Shown piece by piece: positions 19,301 through 27,885 of a stretch of DNA of 64,000 bases. Below the pieces are notes generated by a model. It saw nothing but the letters and a program-made list of their open reading frames with translations. It did not search any database and was not told the DNA's origin. The stretch covers positions 1 through 64,000 of the forward strand of contig NZ_JAAZQD010000007.1 of NCBI RefSeq assembly GCF_012395255.1, in the 5' to 3' direction. Each line of letters begins with the position of its first letter. Positions within the stretch are counted from its first letter, which is position 1. The DNA comes from Oleiagrimonas citrea (GTDB taxonomy: Bacteria; Pseudomonadota; Gammaproteobacteria; Xanthomonadales; Rhodanobacteraceae). A program made the position numbers and the translations under genes.

Positions 19301-19540
19301 AACGGCTTTTACTACGACTGGGAAGACACCAGCGACGTCGAGGGCGAAATAGAAGTCCTTAAAAACCTGCTCAAAAATGTCTTACATAAACTTCGACATC
19401 AGAGAGACGAACTTCGAACCCTATCGCACCGAGCCCGGCGGGAAGACTTCTCTTGGTCTTCCGCCTTCTCGGAGTATCGTGCGATCTATTCGGCGATCAC
19501 TGCATACAAGCGGATCCGGTACGCGCACATGCAGGATTGA
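16400..19540 (+). CDS. GH13 amylase-like / GT5 glycogen-synthase-like fusion protein
   Basis: 1,046 residues. The N-terminal half (about 25-480) is a GH13 glycosidase/transglycosidase domain with apparently intact catalytic motifs: DLVVTH (114-119), RVDSARH (nucleophile Asp211), FLLEEAG (acid Glu242/243) and FVESHD (Asp317). The C-terminal half (about 505-1046) is a GT5 starch/glycogen synthase: VRVGGLGQV (530-538, with Arg where bacterial GlgA has Lys), HGHDYHTSL, SIHNAG, TRLTDQKN and the donor-binding KFEPFGL block with TGGLG. No signal peptide or membrane helix is evident. The order GH13 then GT5 recalls the intracellular part of fungal alpha-1,3-glucan synthases; the acceptor, donor and linkage here are unknown. 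The start ATG has AAGGA 8 nt upstream. It stands alone, divergent from the polyketide operon, and convergent with the T6SS operon. Confidence 0.88.
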   Translation: MCQATSSPSGERSISSFQQENRFGRSYSIFTRKLGRGTFRDITNNIDTLQCLGVRKLHLSPIYPQSCKKYKETPNDHQYWPSDHASIDDELGGEEGFLELLRLAKLRNIDLILDLVVTHFGYGGASASVLEQHDLSRADCYRADLNPPEHLYKDVESASSYRDQLSLREEIAKYAIYNMPSLNHCDLAARTYIIDAHKRYIELGIRAFRVDSARHISMNFLVEFISSLARCAKDDEVCFLLEEAGSRYTSIACTYYATLEQVPANAKVYFLDFPLNGAVLALQDRSTSFKRFVRFIHDRESPLIPLERLVPFVESHDSTTLPSSEFWALAMSAVTHFFSKCAPMLFHGGEDFMKREHAREHVDAISPSGIVNDVIEAMQSILGPYQSSPQFGDTKEYYVTDDTLLAAKSVQGRRLFLFINRSEDNVELNFDLSAILRDTDMQVAVSLGQACEIASRDDILHVACTGLGCAVFEVVESTARLPVPAVLSELGIWSDMLQAPRSSAQKVLMAAMEFGHIKGLHGADGEAIDVRVGGLGQVISEIIREYPDFLEKYGEECFFAFPLYAGIPPESLSQVASFQIPVEDSIEEMKVYCHAAEPHARIYFLSHPHFLRRSTRSGTHARNVYYTEDYRDEMIFLRLFNKGLACLFELLDCTIYHGHDYHTSLVPFFIDPRVVSTLSIHNAGAAYVSTMTLPYYSGMDHSSDAFQKAPVSVDDFSRILGIDLCLAIEHFQHKGAINILKGATSFVASHNLVGGLPVSVAYERELSRTWDDLMNCVERTHGKMARDPFNLLVPSGHVIYPLLYGVNNGSAFDCEEFPIDADEAKGARIKRSAKTALLELLWPGTDPSRPLCAIITRLTDQKNIAAITESVRLILKSGGCVIVAGPVDQSMTAERMQALLDMKDAFQESFWFMPEFIDHQTRKDILLAADFTVIPSKFEPFGLTDIEFSRYGAIVIARRTGGLGKVRNGFYYDWEDTSDVEGEIEVLKNLLKNVLHKLRHQRDELRTLSHRARREDFSWSSAFSEYRAIYSAITAYKRIRYAHMQD

Positions 19541-19666
19541 TACCCACTCGGCAGATGCCGTCGTTTCCATCACGGGAAGCGATGCATTGAATACGCCATG
19601 AAATGTCAGCAAAACGCTTGGAACAGGGTGGTTTTCAGGCGCCGCCGCAACCGATCCAACTAGGGA

Positions 19667-20773
19667 TCAGAATTCGAATCCCGACGAGGAAACCTTTCGG
19701 GGTGGGCTGAGCGGTCGATCTATTTTCTTCATTCGATGCAGGCTCCTTCCCCGTCGGTCGAGCCGCTCCGTATCCGATTTCGTCTTGGTATTGAATGGGA
19801 TGCTCGGCTTGGAGCTGATGCTCTGCTTGTGAAGCAATTTCATCGCACCGGGAACGCTTCCTTCCGACTGGTTCAGCAAGGTCTTGTGGGTGTCTGGCAC
19901 CAACTCGTCGAGACCGCGGACCAGTAACGATTTCGCCACATGCATCTTGTCTGTTTCGCGAATCACCTGAAGCCGATCGGTAAAGCTGTCGAACTTGGCG
20001 CCGTTGGTCTTGCCGGAGATCTGACTGATGTCCGTGAACTGCGAAAAAATCGGTTTCTTCGAGGAGAGCACCTGCGATTTGACGGTCTGCAGCTCCTCTT
20101 TCGGTGATTGCATCAACTGGATCGTTGCCAGTCTGGACATGATGGCCGTGTCATGGGGGCCTCGATCCTCGTCATCGAGCGTCGTCTTGACGATGGACTG
20201 CCGGCGCATGTCGCGACGGCCATGCTCCTTGGTCATCGCGCCCTTGGTGCCCCCGATGACTTCGTGCTTCACGCCGGGGGTATGCGCGGAAATCGGCTCG
20301 GACGTATCCGATTCATCCCCGTACTGGGTCAGAGTCTCCGACCCGGTCTTCCAGACCAATGCGGATTGCTGGCTGCGCTGATTGAAAACCGTCTCGGCCT
20401 CGTCACGCGTCATGTGCTTGCGCTGATCGCGTTGCAACTGGGTGCGCACGTTCTCGTCCGCGCTGTTGCCCCATTGCTGATTGAACCCCGTGGACGACGT
20501 GATGCGGATATCGCTGCTCTTGGGGCTGGTGGTGCTGAGGAATGTCGGACGCTGTTTGTCGAGGAGTCCGAGCTGCGTCGAGTCCATGTGCCAGAGACCG
20601 GACTCGTTGACGGTCTGCTTCAGATCCAGGCTTTTGAAGTTGAATGGTTTCGATTTCGGCTTCGGGTTGAGCTTTCGTCGTTTTCTGGGCGGCTCCAGGC
20701 TTCTCATTTTGGAGATGGTCGATGGTGATGAACTGATCTCGCTGAATTTTCGCTTGCGTGAACTACTGAACAT
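19667..20773 (-). CDS. Unknown Ser/Lys-rich basic protein with nuclear-localisation-like signal; candidate T6SS effector
   Basis: 368 residues with no recognisable enzymatic domain. The protein is Ser/Thr-, Lys- and Gln-rich, strongly basic, contains no cysteine, and looks largely disordered. Near the N-terminus, RKRK (6-9) and PPRKRRKLNPKPKSK (28-42) form a classical-looking monopartite or bipartite nuclear localisation signal; a second basic patch (RMKKIDRPLSPPRK) lies near the C-terminus. Codon use is orderly, and the frame overlaps the upstream GNAT gene by 11 bp, with GGAG 9 nt before ATG 20773. It is therefore the last cistron of the T6SS operon. Position and composition suggest a secreted protein that acts in a eukaryotic nucleus, but this is inference. 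A structural or regulatory T6SS accessory role is the alternative. Confidence 0.7.
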   Translation of the reverse strand: MFSSSRKRKFSEISSSPSTISKMRSLEPPRKRRKLNPKPKSKPFNFKSLDLKQTVNESGLWHMDSTQLGLLDKQRPTFLSTTSPKSSDIRITSSTGFNQQWGNSADENVRTQLQRDQRKHMTRDEAETVFNQRSQQSALVWKTGSETLTQYGDESDTSEPISAHTPGVKHEVIGGTKGAMTKEHGRRDMRRQSIVKTTLDDEDRGPHDTAIMSRLATIQLMQSPKEELQTVKSQVLSSKKPIFSQFTDISQISGKTNGAKFDSFTDRLQVIRETDKMHVAKSLLVRGLDELVPDTHKTLLNQSEGSVPGAMKLLHKQSISSKPSIPFNTKTKSDTERLDRRGRSLHRMKKIDRPLSPPRKVSSSGFEF

Positions 20774-21914
20774 GGCAATCCACTCCGAGCATCTCGCTCA
20801 GCGAACCGCCTGCGGGCATGACAACGCCGCGACGGAACGCATGACGGCAGTGTGATAGGGCTTCGTTTCCGGCAGCCAGACTGAGCACCTGAGTCGTCGC
20901 GTCGATCTTCTGCAGAAACGACCAGGCTTCCTCGTCGAACACGCCATCGGCTTCCGGCCAGCGCACGAGATGTTCCGGTGCGGCGCCGGCGCGCAAGATC
21001 GGTATACCGGTGTGCACGAATCCGATCTTGGCCAGAGCGCGCAGCGAGGGATGATTGTGCGCGTACACCTTGGCGTAGCATGCGCGCATGCCCCACTCTG
21101 TCCGGGCGTGTTCTAGAAGTAACTGAGCGGCCCGAGGGCCGTGACCGGCGCCACGAAAGTCACGACCGATCCAATAATAGAAAAGCCCAAGGTCACCGCT
21201 GAAAATCAGACTCACGCAGCCCATGAATCCCCAGTAGCGATGCCATATGCCGAATAGCGCCTGGTCGCCCTCCTGATGGATTTCATCGAGCCAGTCGTGC
21301 CAGTCGTCGTCATCGACGAAATCGGGCAGACAACACAGGTCGATCATGCCCGGGTCCGCGTAGTGCCAGCGGAAGTCGTCGACGTGATGGTGCTCTAGCG
21401 GCTGCAGACTCAGCGTGTCGTCGTCGATGACGATATCGCGCCCTGCCCGACGGCTGGCCTGGAACCAGGCATGCAGGCCATCGGAGAGGAGCACCGCTTG
21501 CCGATGTCGTGGCGTCTGCAGGAGAACCCGCCGTAGAAGATCGACGGTCGATGCAATGTCTCCCATGCGCCAGCATGCTTCGGCGACTCGGCAGAGTGCA
21601 TCGGGGGAGAGTTCTCCGAACGCGTCCATCACGAAGCCCAGGTGAGCGACCAGCGGCCAGTCATCGCATGCGCATGCATGCGCGAACAGATGCCCTCGCA
21701 GGTCGGCATGCCATTTCGCCTCGAGCAACTCCGGCATGTCGTGCAGCTGTTCGCGCAGCGCAACGAGACGAGCACCGCGTTGTTCGGGGACCGGCGGCCG
21801 CGCCGATACGTGAGGCAGGAAATGCGCCACCTGCCCCGGTGCGCGAAACGCCCCCTCGTCAGGGCCGGTGTCGACGGGATGAATCGAGCGCTCCGCGAGG
21901 CAGATGTCAGCCAT
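20763..21914 (-). CDS. GNAT-family acetyltransferase with helical N-terminal domain, T6SS-associated
   Basis: 383 residues. The first 160 residues are helical and TPR-like (alternating leucine/alanine helices, around LCRVAEACWRMGD). Residues about 165-330 form a GNAT fold, with the acetyl-CoA motif GRDFRGAGHGPRAA and the later ARTEWGM...HNHPSLRALAKIGF block typical of the family. The acceptor is unknown. The start overlaps the tssA stop by 8 bp, with AGAGGG close upstream, so it is translationally coupled to the secretion genes. It also overlaps the downstream NLS-bearing gene, suggesting the two products work together (for example modifying enzyme and substrate, or adaptor and cargo); this is inference. 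Confidence 0.75.
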   Translation of the reverse strand: MADICLAERSIHPVDTGPDEGAFRAPGQVAHFLPHVSARPPVPEQRGARLVALREQLHDMPELLEAKWHADLRGHLFAHACACDDWPLVAHLGFVMDAFGELSPDALCRVAEACWRMGDIASTVDLLRRVLLQTPRHRQAVLLSDGLHAWFQASRRAGRDIVIDDDTLSLQPLEHHHVDDFRWHYADPGMIDLCCLPDFVDDDDWHDWLDEIHQEGDQALFGIWHRYWGFMGCVSLIFSGDLGLFYYWIGRDFRGAGHGPRAAQLLLEHARTEWGMRACYAKVYAHNHPSLRALAKIGFVHTGIPILRAGAAPEHLVRWPEADGVFDEEAWSFLQKIDATTQVLSLAAGNEALSHCRHAFRRGVVMPAGGSLSEMLGVDCHVQ

Positions 21915-23124
21915 CGCTGCCCTCTCCTTCCTCGTCGACCGCCTCGGTGCCGGCCAGGCCCATCAGCTCGAAAATACTGACTTGCCCGCCGGCCTTCAGG
22001 AACAGCTCGTGGTACAGGCTGGCCGCGTCGAGGCGGCCCCAATCGATGGCTCGCTGCAGAAGATACGGCACCGGACTGTGCGGCTCGATCTGCATCAAGT
22101 ACTCGGCGATGCCAGCCAGTTCTCGATAGGCCTGTTCGCGGTTGCCGGTCGTCCGTCGTGCACCGGTGGCGGGATGGCTGTCGTCTGCCTTCTCGGCGCG
22201 TACAACCGAAGTCTCGACCTCGGCTTCATCCATGTTCGCGATTGGCGTAGCCTCGGGTTCTTCCAGCGGTTCGTGACGACGGGACAGTTCTCCGCGCAAC
22301 AGCGATTGCATGCGAGCCAGCAGTCCGTCCATCTTGTGCAACGTCGGTGCGTCGTCGTGCATGAACTCGCGTAAGGCGGCATCCAGCGCGGCGATCGCCT
22401 CGCGTGCACCGGCGATCTCGGCATGGCGACTGCGCAGCAGCGTGGGCGACACCTGGGCCAGCAGCGCCTGCAGATCTTCCAGCGAAGCGACCTCTTCGGC
22501 TTCCTCGGGCAAGGAGCCGTTGGCGGCACGAATACGCTCATGGTGATGCGCGAGTTCCCAGCCCGACCAGCTGGCGACGTGTTCGTCGATCTGCACGAGC
22601 GGCACCAGTGACAGCGTGGCTAGCAGCTTGTCGTTGACCCAGCGCACGATGTTGGCGCGCGGTTCCTGGTCGCCGTCCAGAGGATGCGGGTGAAGGTCGT
22701 CCCACCAGCGGATACAGACTTCGCGCATCAGGTCGATGCATGGCGCGAGGGCGGCGAATCCGCGTTGATGGATTTCGGCTTCCAGAAGCCAGGCGGTCAG
22801 TCGTAGATCCTTGCTGCGTGTGCACAGTGCATCGACGATGCGCTTCGACACGCTCGGCCAGTTGGCATGCTTGAGCTCCACCGCCCACGGCCCCATGGGC
22901 AGGGTCGGATCATCGCTGCGCCGCGCCTCCTCGATCGCACGCATTGTGGGGGTACCGCGCAGATTCTGTCCGGCCGGATGCGAACCATCGATGGTATCAA
23001 GAAGACGTGCGGCGTCCTCGCCGAGGTGCCGCACGAAATAATCGCAAACCCGGGCATCATGAGCGGGTGAAGCAACTGCGTCCGATGTCGAGGGCGATGG
23101 CGTGGCATGTGCGGGCTGATTCAT
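21907..23124 (-). CDS. tssA: T6SS baseplate/sheath-cap protein TssA (ImpA family)
   Basis: 405 residues. The N-terminal ImpA domain is visible around GPWAVELKHANWPSV and the WWDDLHPH motif; a charged, variable middle follows (about 300-335). The C-terminal region has EPHSPVPYLLQRAIDWG, characteristic of TssA. TssA helps baseplate assembly and coordinates tube and sheath polymerisation in the cytoplasm. ATG 23124 has GAGGA 7 nt upstream. It follows tssM by 25 bp. Confidence 0.92.
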   Translation of the reverse strand: MNQPAHATPSPSTSDAVASPAHDARVCDYFVRHLGEDAARLLDTIDGSHPAGQNLRGTPTMRAIEEARRSDDPTLPMGPWAVELKHANWPSVSKRIVDALCTRSKDLRLTAWLLEAEIHQRGFAALAPCIDLMREVCIRWWDDLHPHPLDGDQEPRANIVRWVNDKLLATLSLVPLVQIDEHVASWSGWELAHHHERIRAANGSLPEEAEEVASLEDLQALLAQVSPTLLRSRHAEIAGAREAIAALDAALREFMHDDAPTLHKMDGLLARMQSLLRGELSRRHEPLEEPEATPIANMDEAEVETSVVRAEKADDSHPATGARRTTGNREQAYRELAGIAEYLMQIEPHSPVPYLLQRAIDWGRLDAASLYHELFLKAGGQVSIFELMGLAGTEAVDEEGEGSDG

Positions 23125-23149
23125 GGTCGGATCCTCATCGCTGAACGGC

Positions 23150-26100
23150 TCACCAGAGAACCGGCGCGTTCTGCGGAAACACGGGTAGATCGAGCGAGGT
23201 GGGTTTCTTGGTCTTCGGGTCCTGGGCGCTGAGGTCCAGGGTCAGGTAGAACGTGGCACGCTGCGGCGACGTGGTGGATGCCGAAGCGGACGATTTGCCG
23301 GTGCTGTCCCGGTGGATCATGGGCACGTTGAACTGCAGCCATTGCCGTCCCGGATTCATGCTGTCCGTAGTCACACTACTGGCGTGATGCAGATCGAGTA
23401 GATGCAGCAGCGCCCAGGGACCGCTGGCGCTGAACAAGGCGTCGTCGCCGCTGACCTGGAGATCGCGCTGGCTCGCGTCCGGCAACGGCATGAAGCGTGA
23501 ACCCGTTGCCCACTGCAGCGACAGTGTGAGCGATTGCCCGTAGTTCCATGGAAGCGTGCTGTCGCCATTCGGCCACGTCGCCGCGCTGCCATCCGAGCTC
23601 AGATTCCAGGCGATCAACTGGTCGCTGTACGGCGATTTCTGTGGCATGGCCCGGAAACCGACTCCCAGATCGAGCGGCTTCGGCTGCGGTTTGGCCAGCA
23701 GGTTGCCCGCGAGGAAGGACTCCACGGCATCAAGCTTTGCGACGAAGTCGCGCATCTTCGCGGCCTTGTCGCCCTGAGCTGTCTTCAGCCAGGTCTCCAG
23801 CTCCGGTTTCTCGCTGTCGTAGTAGACGAAGAACGCGCGGACATTGCTCAGTGAGACATCGTGCGTACCCGCTGCGCCGAATGGATAGCGTCCGGCGATC
23901 TGACTGTTGAACAGCATGGCGATACGGTAGTAATGCAGATCCATGCTGGACTGCCCGTGTCCAGTGCAGGCCATGCTCGCGACCTTCTCCATCGCCTCGC
24001 GGCGTTTGGAGAACAGGTCGTTGCCGAGCGTCGAACCCTTGTAGGCGGCCAGCGTGGCGGCGCAGTTGTCGTAGGTCATCGGCTGCAACTGCTTGACGAA
24101 GAAATCATCGAGCTTGGCCGTCTGACCTGCCGGATCGGAAAACTGCACCGCGCTGTTGAGCGCATCGATAGTGTTGCCCCAGAACGCATCGGTCTGGTCG
24201 TTCTTGCGTTGGCTGTCGTTGGTGCCGGTGGAGTTCTTCAGCAACGTCACGAACGGAGCGGCATAGCCGGCCAGTACCTGCACGCGCTCCAGCTGACGAC
24301 TCAGATAGGATTGCACCACGGCCGGCGGGCCGAGGTCGAACACGCTGTTGCTGCTGTCGTCGGCGGACTGGACCGGCGGATCGTAGAGCTGGCTGGCGAC
24401 GGCCAGACCCGACACGTCAGCCAGACGATCCGAAGCGTAGTTGCGCATGCACTGGCCGACGCGATTCGCCAGCGGCGTCAGCTGCAACTGTCGAAGCTGC
24501 TGCTGTGCCTGCAGGATCGGTCCCAGTGCCGTGGACAGATGATTACTCTCGGCGGCGAGTTCCCGATCCAGTTGCGAGGTCGCGTCCAGTCCCGCCGCAT
24601 CTTGCGTATCCGGTGCGCCGAGCTGGTTCTGTGCGATATCGCTCTCGGCCACCGCATCCAGTTGGGTCAGTGCCAGACGCTGATAGAGCGGTGTGTCGTC
24701 GCTTCCGCTCTGCCCGCTCGGCGGCAGCTGTGCAGCGATGAAATTCTGGTAGTCGCGCAATTGCGTCAGCACTTCGGTGAAGGTGCCCGACTTCCAGCCG
24801 CTGACCGAGCCGTCGCAACTGAAGGGTTGCAGTGTTTTGACTTGCGCAAACCCCAGTGTGGCGAGTGCCTTCAATCCTGTTGCCTCACGCTGGAACCCCG
24901 GGCTGATGCCCTGCAGCTGCTCGGTGGCCGCATCGACCACGAACAGGGAACCGTAGGGTGCGAGATGCGCCTGACGCAGACTGTCCACGGCAGGCTGGTA
25001 GCACGACTTTTCGTTCAGATAGCTCAGCGCATTGCGCAGGGAGTCATCGTAGTGATGAATGCCGATCAGCTGTTCGATACCGGGCGTGATGGCGCGCCGG
25101 GTGCGTTCGCACGGGTTGTCGTAGGCGGTCGACGTCAGCCATGAACTGTTGATCCAGTCCAGCCAGTCGTTGAAGTTGCGCAGCGGGTCCAGGATCGGTG
25201 CGCGTGTCGCCTGCAGCCTGCCAAGCAAGCGCGGTCCGGAATCGACGTCATCGAGCAGGTCGTCGCGTACTTGCCGCACCATCGAATCGATGCGCTTCGT
25301 GTAGCTGTCGCGCTGCTGCGACGAAAGATGCGGCGCATTGCCGTAGGTGGTTTCGGCCAGGGCCGTCGTCAACGCACTCCGCGGACGCATCGCCACGGCC
25401 GGCAAGGGTTTTCCGTATACGTACAGAGCCAGTGCCGACAATTCCTGCAACTCTGCCTTGCGCCGGCTCCGCAAGCCGGGTTCGGACAGTCGGGCCAGGC
25501 GGTCGAGATTGGTTTCCAGCGTCGACAGCGCGTTGAGCATCTGCGTCAGCTGTCCGCGCTCGGCATCGAAGTCCTGCCCCGGCGTGCTGTTCCCGTTCTT
25601 CGTGGTCAGGGTGGTGCGCGACAGTTCCAGCATGCGCTGCCGGAGCTGGCATGCGAGCGCCGGAAAGACCACGGACCCCAGCGTCTTCGAGGACACTTCC
25701 CGTGCCACGCCGTCACTCACGCGATCATCGACCCAGGACAACGGGATCGCCACACGCCCGATATGCGTGTCCAGCTGTGCCACCTGGGCAATCAATCCGT
25801 ATACATGATCGCGGCCCAGGCACCCCTCATGCTGCGCCTTGGCGCTGAGATGGATGTCGACCAGCGCACTGCGCAAAGCGTCGACCTGCGCATGGAGCCG
25901 CCATGTCGACCAGGGCAATGCCGCTGCCAGCAACAGGGCTGCGGCGACCATGCCGACCTGGATGCGGCGGATCAGGCGATTGCGGGCAAAGAAGCCACGC
26001 TGGGTACGCTGGGCCAGACGCCGTTCGGCGAAGACCTTGTCGCGGAGGAAACCTTCGACGAAAGCGATGTCACGACGCGGGGAGTCGGATTTGACGTTCT

Positions 26101-27103
26101 CCGCACGGATGGCGCCCGTGAAATAGATGCCGCGGCAGAATGCGCGTGTCTCGTAGCTGTTGGGCTTGAAGACAATGCCCAGATAGCGCTGCAATGCCGA
26201 CTGCAATCCGCCCATCGCACGCGGGAACAGGAAGAAATCGTCGACGTCGTCGATGTGATCGTGACTGGCGGCAGCATCGAGCACCAGATCGCGCAGTCCG
26301 CGCGAGAGCTTGCCGAAGGCTTCTTCGACCCAGGCATCGGGCGTGCCGTTGTCGTTGATGGTGGGACTCGACCAGCCGATCATCTCCGCGCGCAATGCCT
26401 CCGGCTGCGCCTTCCAGAACGCATCGAATCCCTGCACGGCATCGCTGTGGCTGACCACGACATAGACCGGAAGCGCAAAGGCGAAGGCTTCCTGCACTTC
26501 CTGGATGCGCCGGAACGCGTGTGCGGCGTCCTCCGTCAAGGCCGCATCGTCGCCGCGCAGAAGGCGCTCGGCCGAAACGACCCACACGATGCCGTCCAGC
26601 GCGCGGTCCGGGCGCAGGCTGTCGATGTCTTCGAGCAGGCTGTTCCAGCGGGCATCCACCTCGGTATTGCCGGGCGGCAGACTCACGCCGCTTTCCGGGT
26701 CAAGCAGCATGCCCTGATCGAGGAAGTGCCAGTGTGCGTAGGGCGTGCAGGACTTCAGGTAGGCTTCTTGGCGGCTATCGCTGCGGGTCTTTCGATGCAG
26801 CATCGCTGGTGGAATGGATGCGGCCACACTGCTCTTGCCATCGCCCGGCAGTCCCATCAGCAGCAGCCACGGGCTGCGATAGCGCCAGTCACGGCGCGCC
26901 AGCACATAGCGAACGGCACGCTCGATCACGGCAAAACGCCGCCGCAAGGCATCGAACAGACTTTTCCATCTGCTCTGCTTGGGCTGCGGTGCGACCGAAG
27001 GTTTCGGCGGGCGCTTGGCGCGCCGTGCCCGCCACATCAGGACCACGATCAGTGCCAGTGCAACGACCGCGACGACCAAGCTCACGATGAACAACGTGCT
27101 CAT
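23150..27103 (-). CDS. tssM: T6SS inner-membrane protein TssM (IcmF family)
   Basis: 1,317 residues. An N-terminal transmembrane helix (about 3-23) is followed by a basic stretch and a cytoplasmic NTPase-like domain with Walker A GLPGDGKSS (84-92). A second membrane helix near residue 390 (VGMVAAALLLAAALP) precedes a large periplasmic part ending in the beta-rich C-terminal domain that contacts TssJ. TssM forms the membrane complex with TssL and TssJ. The start at 27103 is set by a 4-bp ATGA overlap with the tssL stop; the longer frame to 27208 lies inside tssL and is rejected. Confidence 0.95.
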   Translation of the reverse strand: MSTLFIVSLVVAVVALALIVVLMWRARRAKRPPKPSVAPQPKQSRWKSLFDALRRRFAVIERAVRYVLARRDWRYRSPWLLLMGLPGDGKSSVAASIPPAMLHRKTRSDSRQEAYLKSCTPYAHWHFLDQGMLLDPESGVSLPPGNTEVDARWNSLLEDIDSLRPDRALDGIVWVVSAERLLRGDDAALTEDAAHAFRRIQEVQEAFAFALPVYVVVSHSDAVQGFDAFWKAQPEALRAEMIGWSSPTINDNGTPDAWVEEAFGKLSRGLRDLVLDAAASHDHIDDVDDFFLFPRAMGGLQSALQRYLGIVFKPNSYETRAFCRGIYFTGAIRAENVKSDSPRRDIAFVEGFLRDKVFAERRLAQRTQRGFFARNRLIRRIQVGMVAAALLLAAALPWSTWRLHAQVDALRSALVDIHLSAKAQHEGCLGRDHVYGLIAQVAQLDTHIGRVAIPLSWVDDRVSDGVAREVSSKTLGSVVFPALACQLRQRMLELSRTTLTTKNGNSTPGQDFDAERGQLTQMLNALSTLETNLDRLARLSEPGLRSRRKAELQELSALALYVYGKPLPAVAMRPRSALTTALAETTYGNAPHLSSQQRDSYTKRIDSMVRQVRDDLLDDVDSGPRLLGRLQATRAPILDPLRNFNDWLDWINSSWLTSTAYDNPCERTRRAITPGIEQLIGIHHYDDSLRNALSYLNEKSCYQPAVDSLRQAHLAPYGSLFVVDAATEQLQGISPGFQREATGLKALATLGFAQVKTLQPFSCDGSVSGWKSGTFTEVLTQLRDYQNFIAAQLPPSGQSGSDDTPLYQRLALTQLDAVAESDIAQNQLGAPDTQDAAGLDATSQLDRELAAESNHLSTALGPILQAQQQLRQLQLTPLANRVGQCMRNYASDRLADVSGLAVASQLYDPPVQSADDSSNSVFDLGPPAVVQSYLSRQLERVQVLAGYAAPFVTLLKNSTGTNDSQRKNDQTDAFWGNTIDALNSAVQFSDPAGQTAKLDDFFVKQLQPMTYDNCAATLAAYKGSTLGNDLFSKRREAMEKVASMACTGHGQSSMDLHYYRIAMLFNSQIAGRYPFGAAGTHDVSLSNVRAFFVYYDSEKPELETWLKTAQGDKAAKMRDFVAKLDAVESFLAGNLLAKPQPKPLDLGVGFRAMPQKSPYSDQLIAWNLSSDGSAATWPNGDSTLPWNYGQSLTLSLQWATGSRFMPLPDASQRDLQVSGDDALFSASGPWALLHLLDLHHASSVTTDSMNPGRQWLQFNVPMIHRDSTGKSSASASTTSPQRATFYLTLDLSAQDPKTKKPTSLDLPVFPQNAPVLW

Positions 27104-27882
27104 GGCGCACCACCCAGAGTGTTCACCACCGACCAGGTCAACGTGAGCCAGATGGCCGAGGACACCAGCAGGTAGCCGACGGTGACATAGGCGGCCGCTC
27201 GCAGCCACGGCGACAGCGCCGGTCGAATCTGCACGCTCGACTCATCCACTTGCACCGCATAGTCGTAGGCCTGCGGGAAGGCATGCTCGCGCTGCTTTCC
27301 GATGTCGCCCAGGCGGGCAAGCTTGTACAGCCGGCTGCGGTAGGCACGCAGGACATTGCGACCTTCCGGACCGCGGTACATGCCCTGGAAACCGAGCTGC
27401 AGGGCCAGCAGAAAGACGGCCGCCAGATTCGCTTCCAGCACGGAAGGCGCACGGCATTCCACCAGCGCCTTGGCCAGCGCGAAGAACTGGCGGCCGGCAA
27501 TGCGGCTGCGTGCGATCGAGTATTCGATGAGATGTTCGGTCCAGTGCGCGGTCCAGTCGTTGGTTCCGGGACGCGACAGATCGAAGATGCAGATCTCGTC
27601 AGCCAGCGCTGCCATCACGTAGCGGGTGCGCCGATAGGCATCCATTTCCGCACCCGTGGCGGTGCCGCGAACTTCATGCATCTGCGCATCCATCACGGCC
27701 AGCAGCCGCGCGGCGACGCGCTCGGCCATCACGTGCGGATCGATTTCCGCATGCGGCGTATCCGGTTCGAGCAGGCGCGTCAGTTCCTGACTGCGTGCAG
27801 CCTGTTTGATCCGCGCGAGTTCCTCGTAGAACGCCGAGAAATGCTCGAGCAGGAAATTCCGGTCGGATCGCCTCATCAACAT
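27100..27882 (-). CDS. tssL: T6SS inner-membrane protein TssL (DotU family), short form
   Basis: 260 residues with the DotU cytoplasmic hook domain (YVMAALADE around 88-96, then LGFQGMYRG) and a single C-terminal transmembrane helix (about 228-252). There is no C-terminal OmpA/peptidoglycan-binding extension, and no separate TagL is seen nearby, so wall anchoring would need another protein. The product joins TssM in the membrane complex and contacts the baseplate. The gene is 3 bp after tssK and overlaps tssM. Confidence 0.94.
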   Translation of the reverse strand: MLMRRSDRNFLLEHFSAFYEELARIKQAARSQELTRLLEPDTPHAEIDPHVMAERVAARLLAVMDAQMHEVRGTATGAEMDAYRRTRYVMAALADEICIFDLSRPGTNDWTAHWTEHLIEYSIARSRIAGRQFFALAKALVECRAPSVLEANLAAVFLLALQLGFQGMYRGPEGRNVLRAYRSRLYKLARLGDIGKQREHAFPQAYDYAVQVDESSVQIRPALSPWLRAAAYVTVGYLLVSSAIWLTLTWSVVNTLGGAP

Positions 27883-27885
27883 CGA

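Noticed and set aside
25271-27175. 634-codon plus-strand frame opposite tssM, and similar frames opposite tssK, tssBC, guaA and guaB
   Set aside because: All lie antisense to confidently identified genes in high-GC DNA and show no domain or ribosome site.
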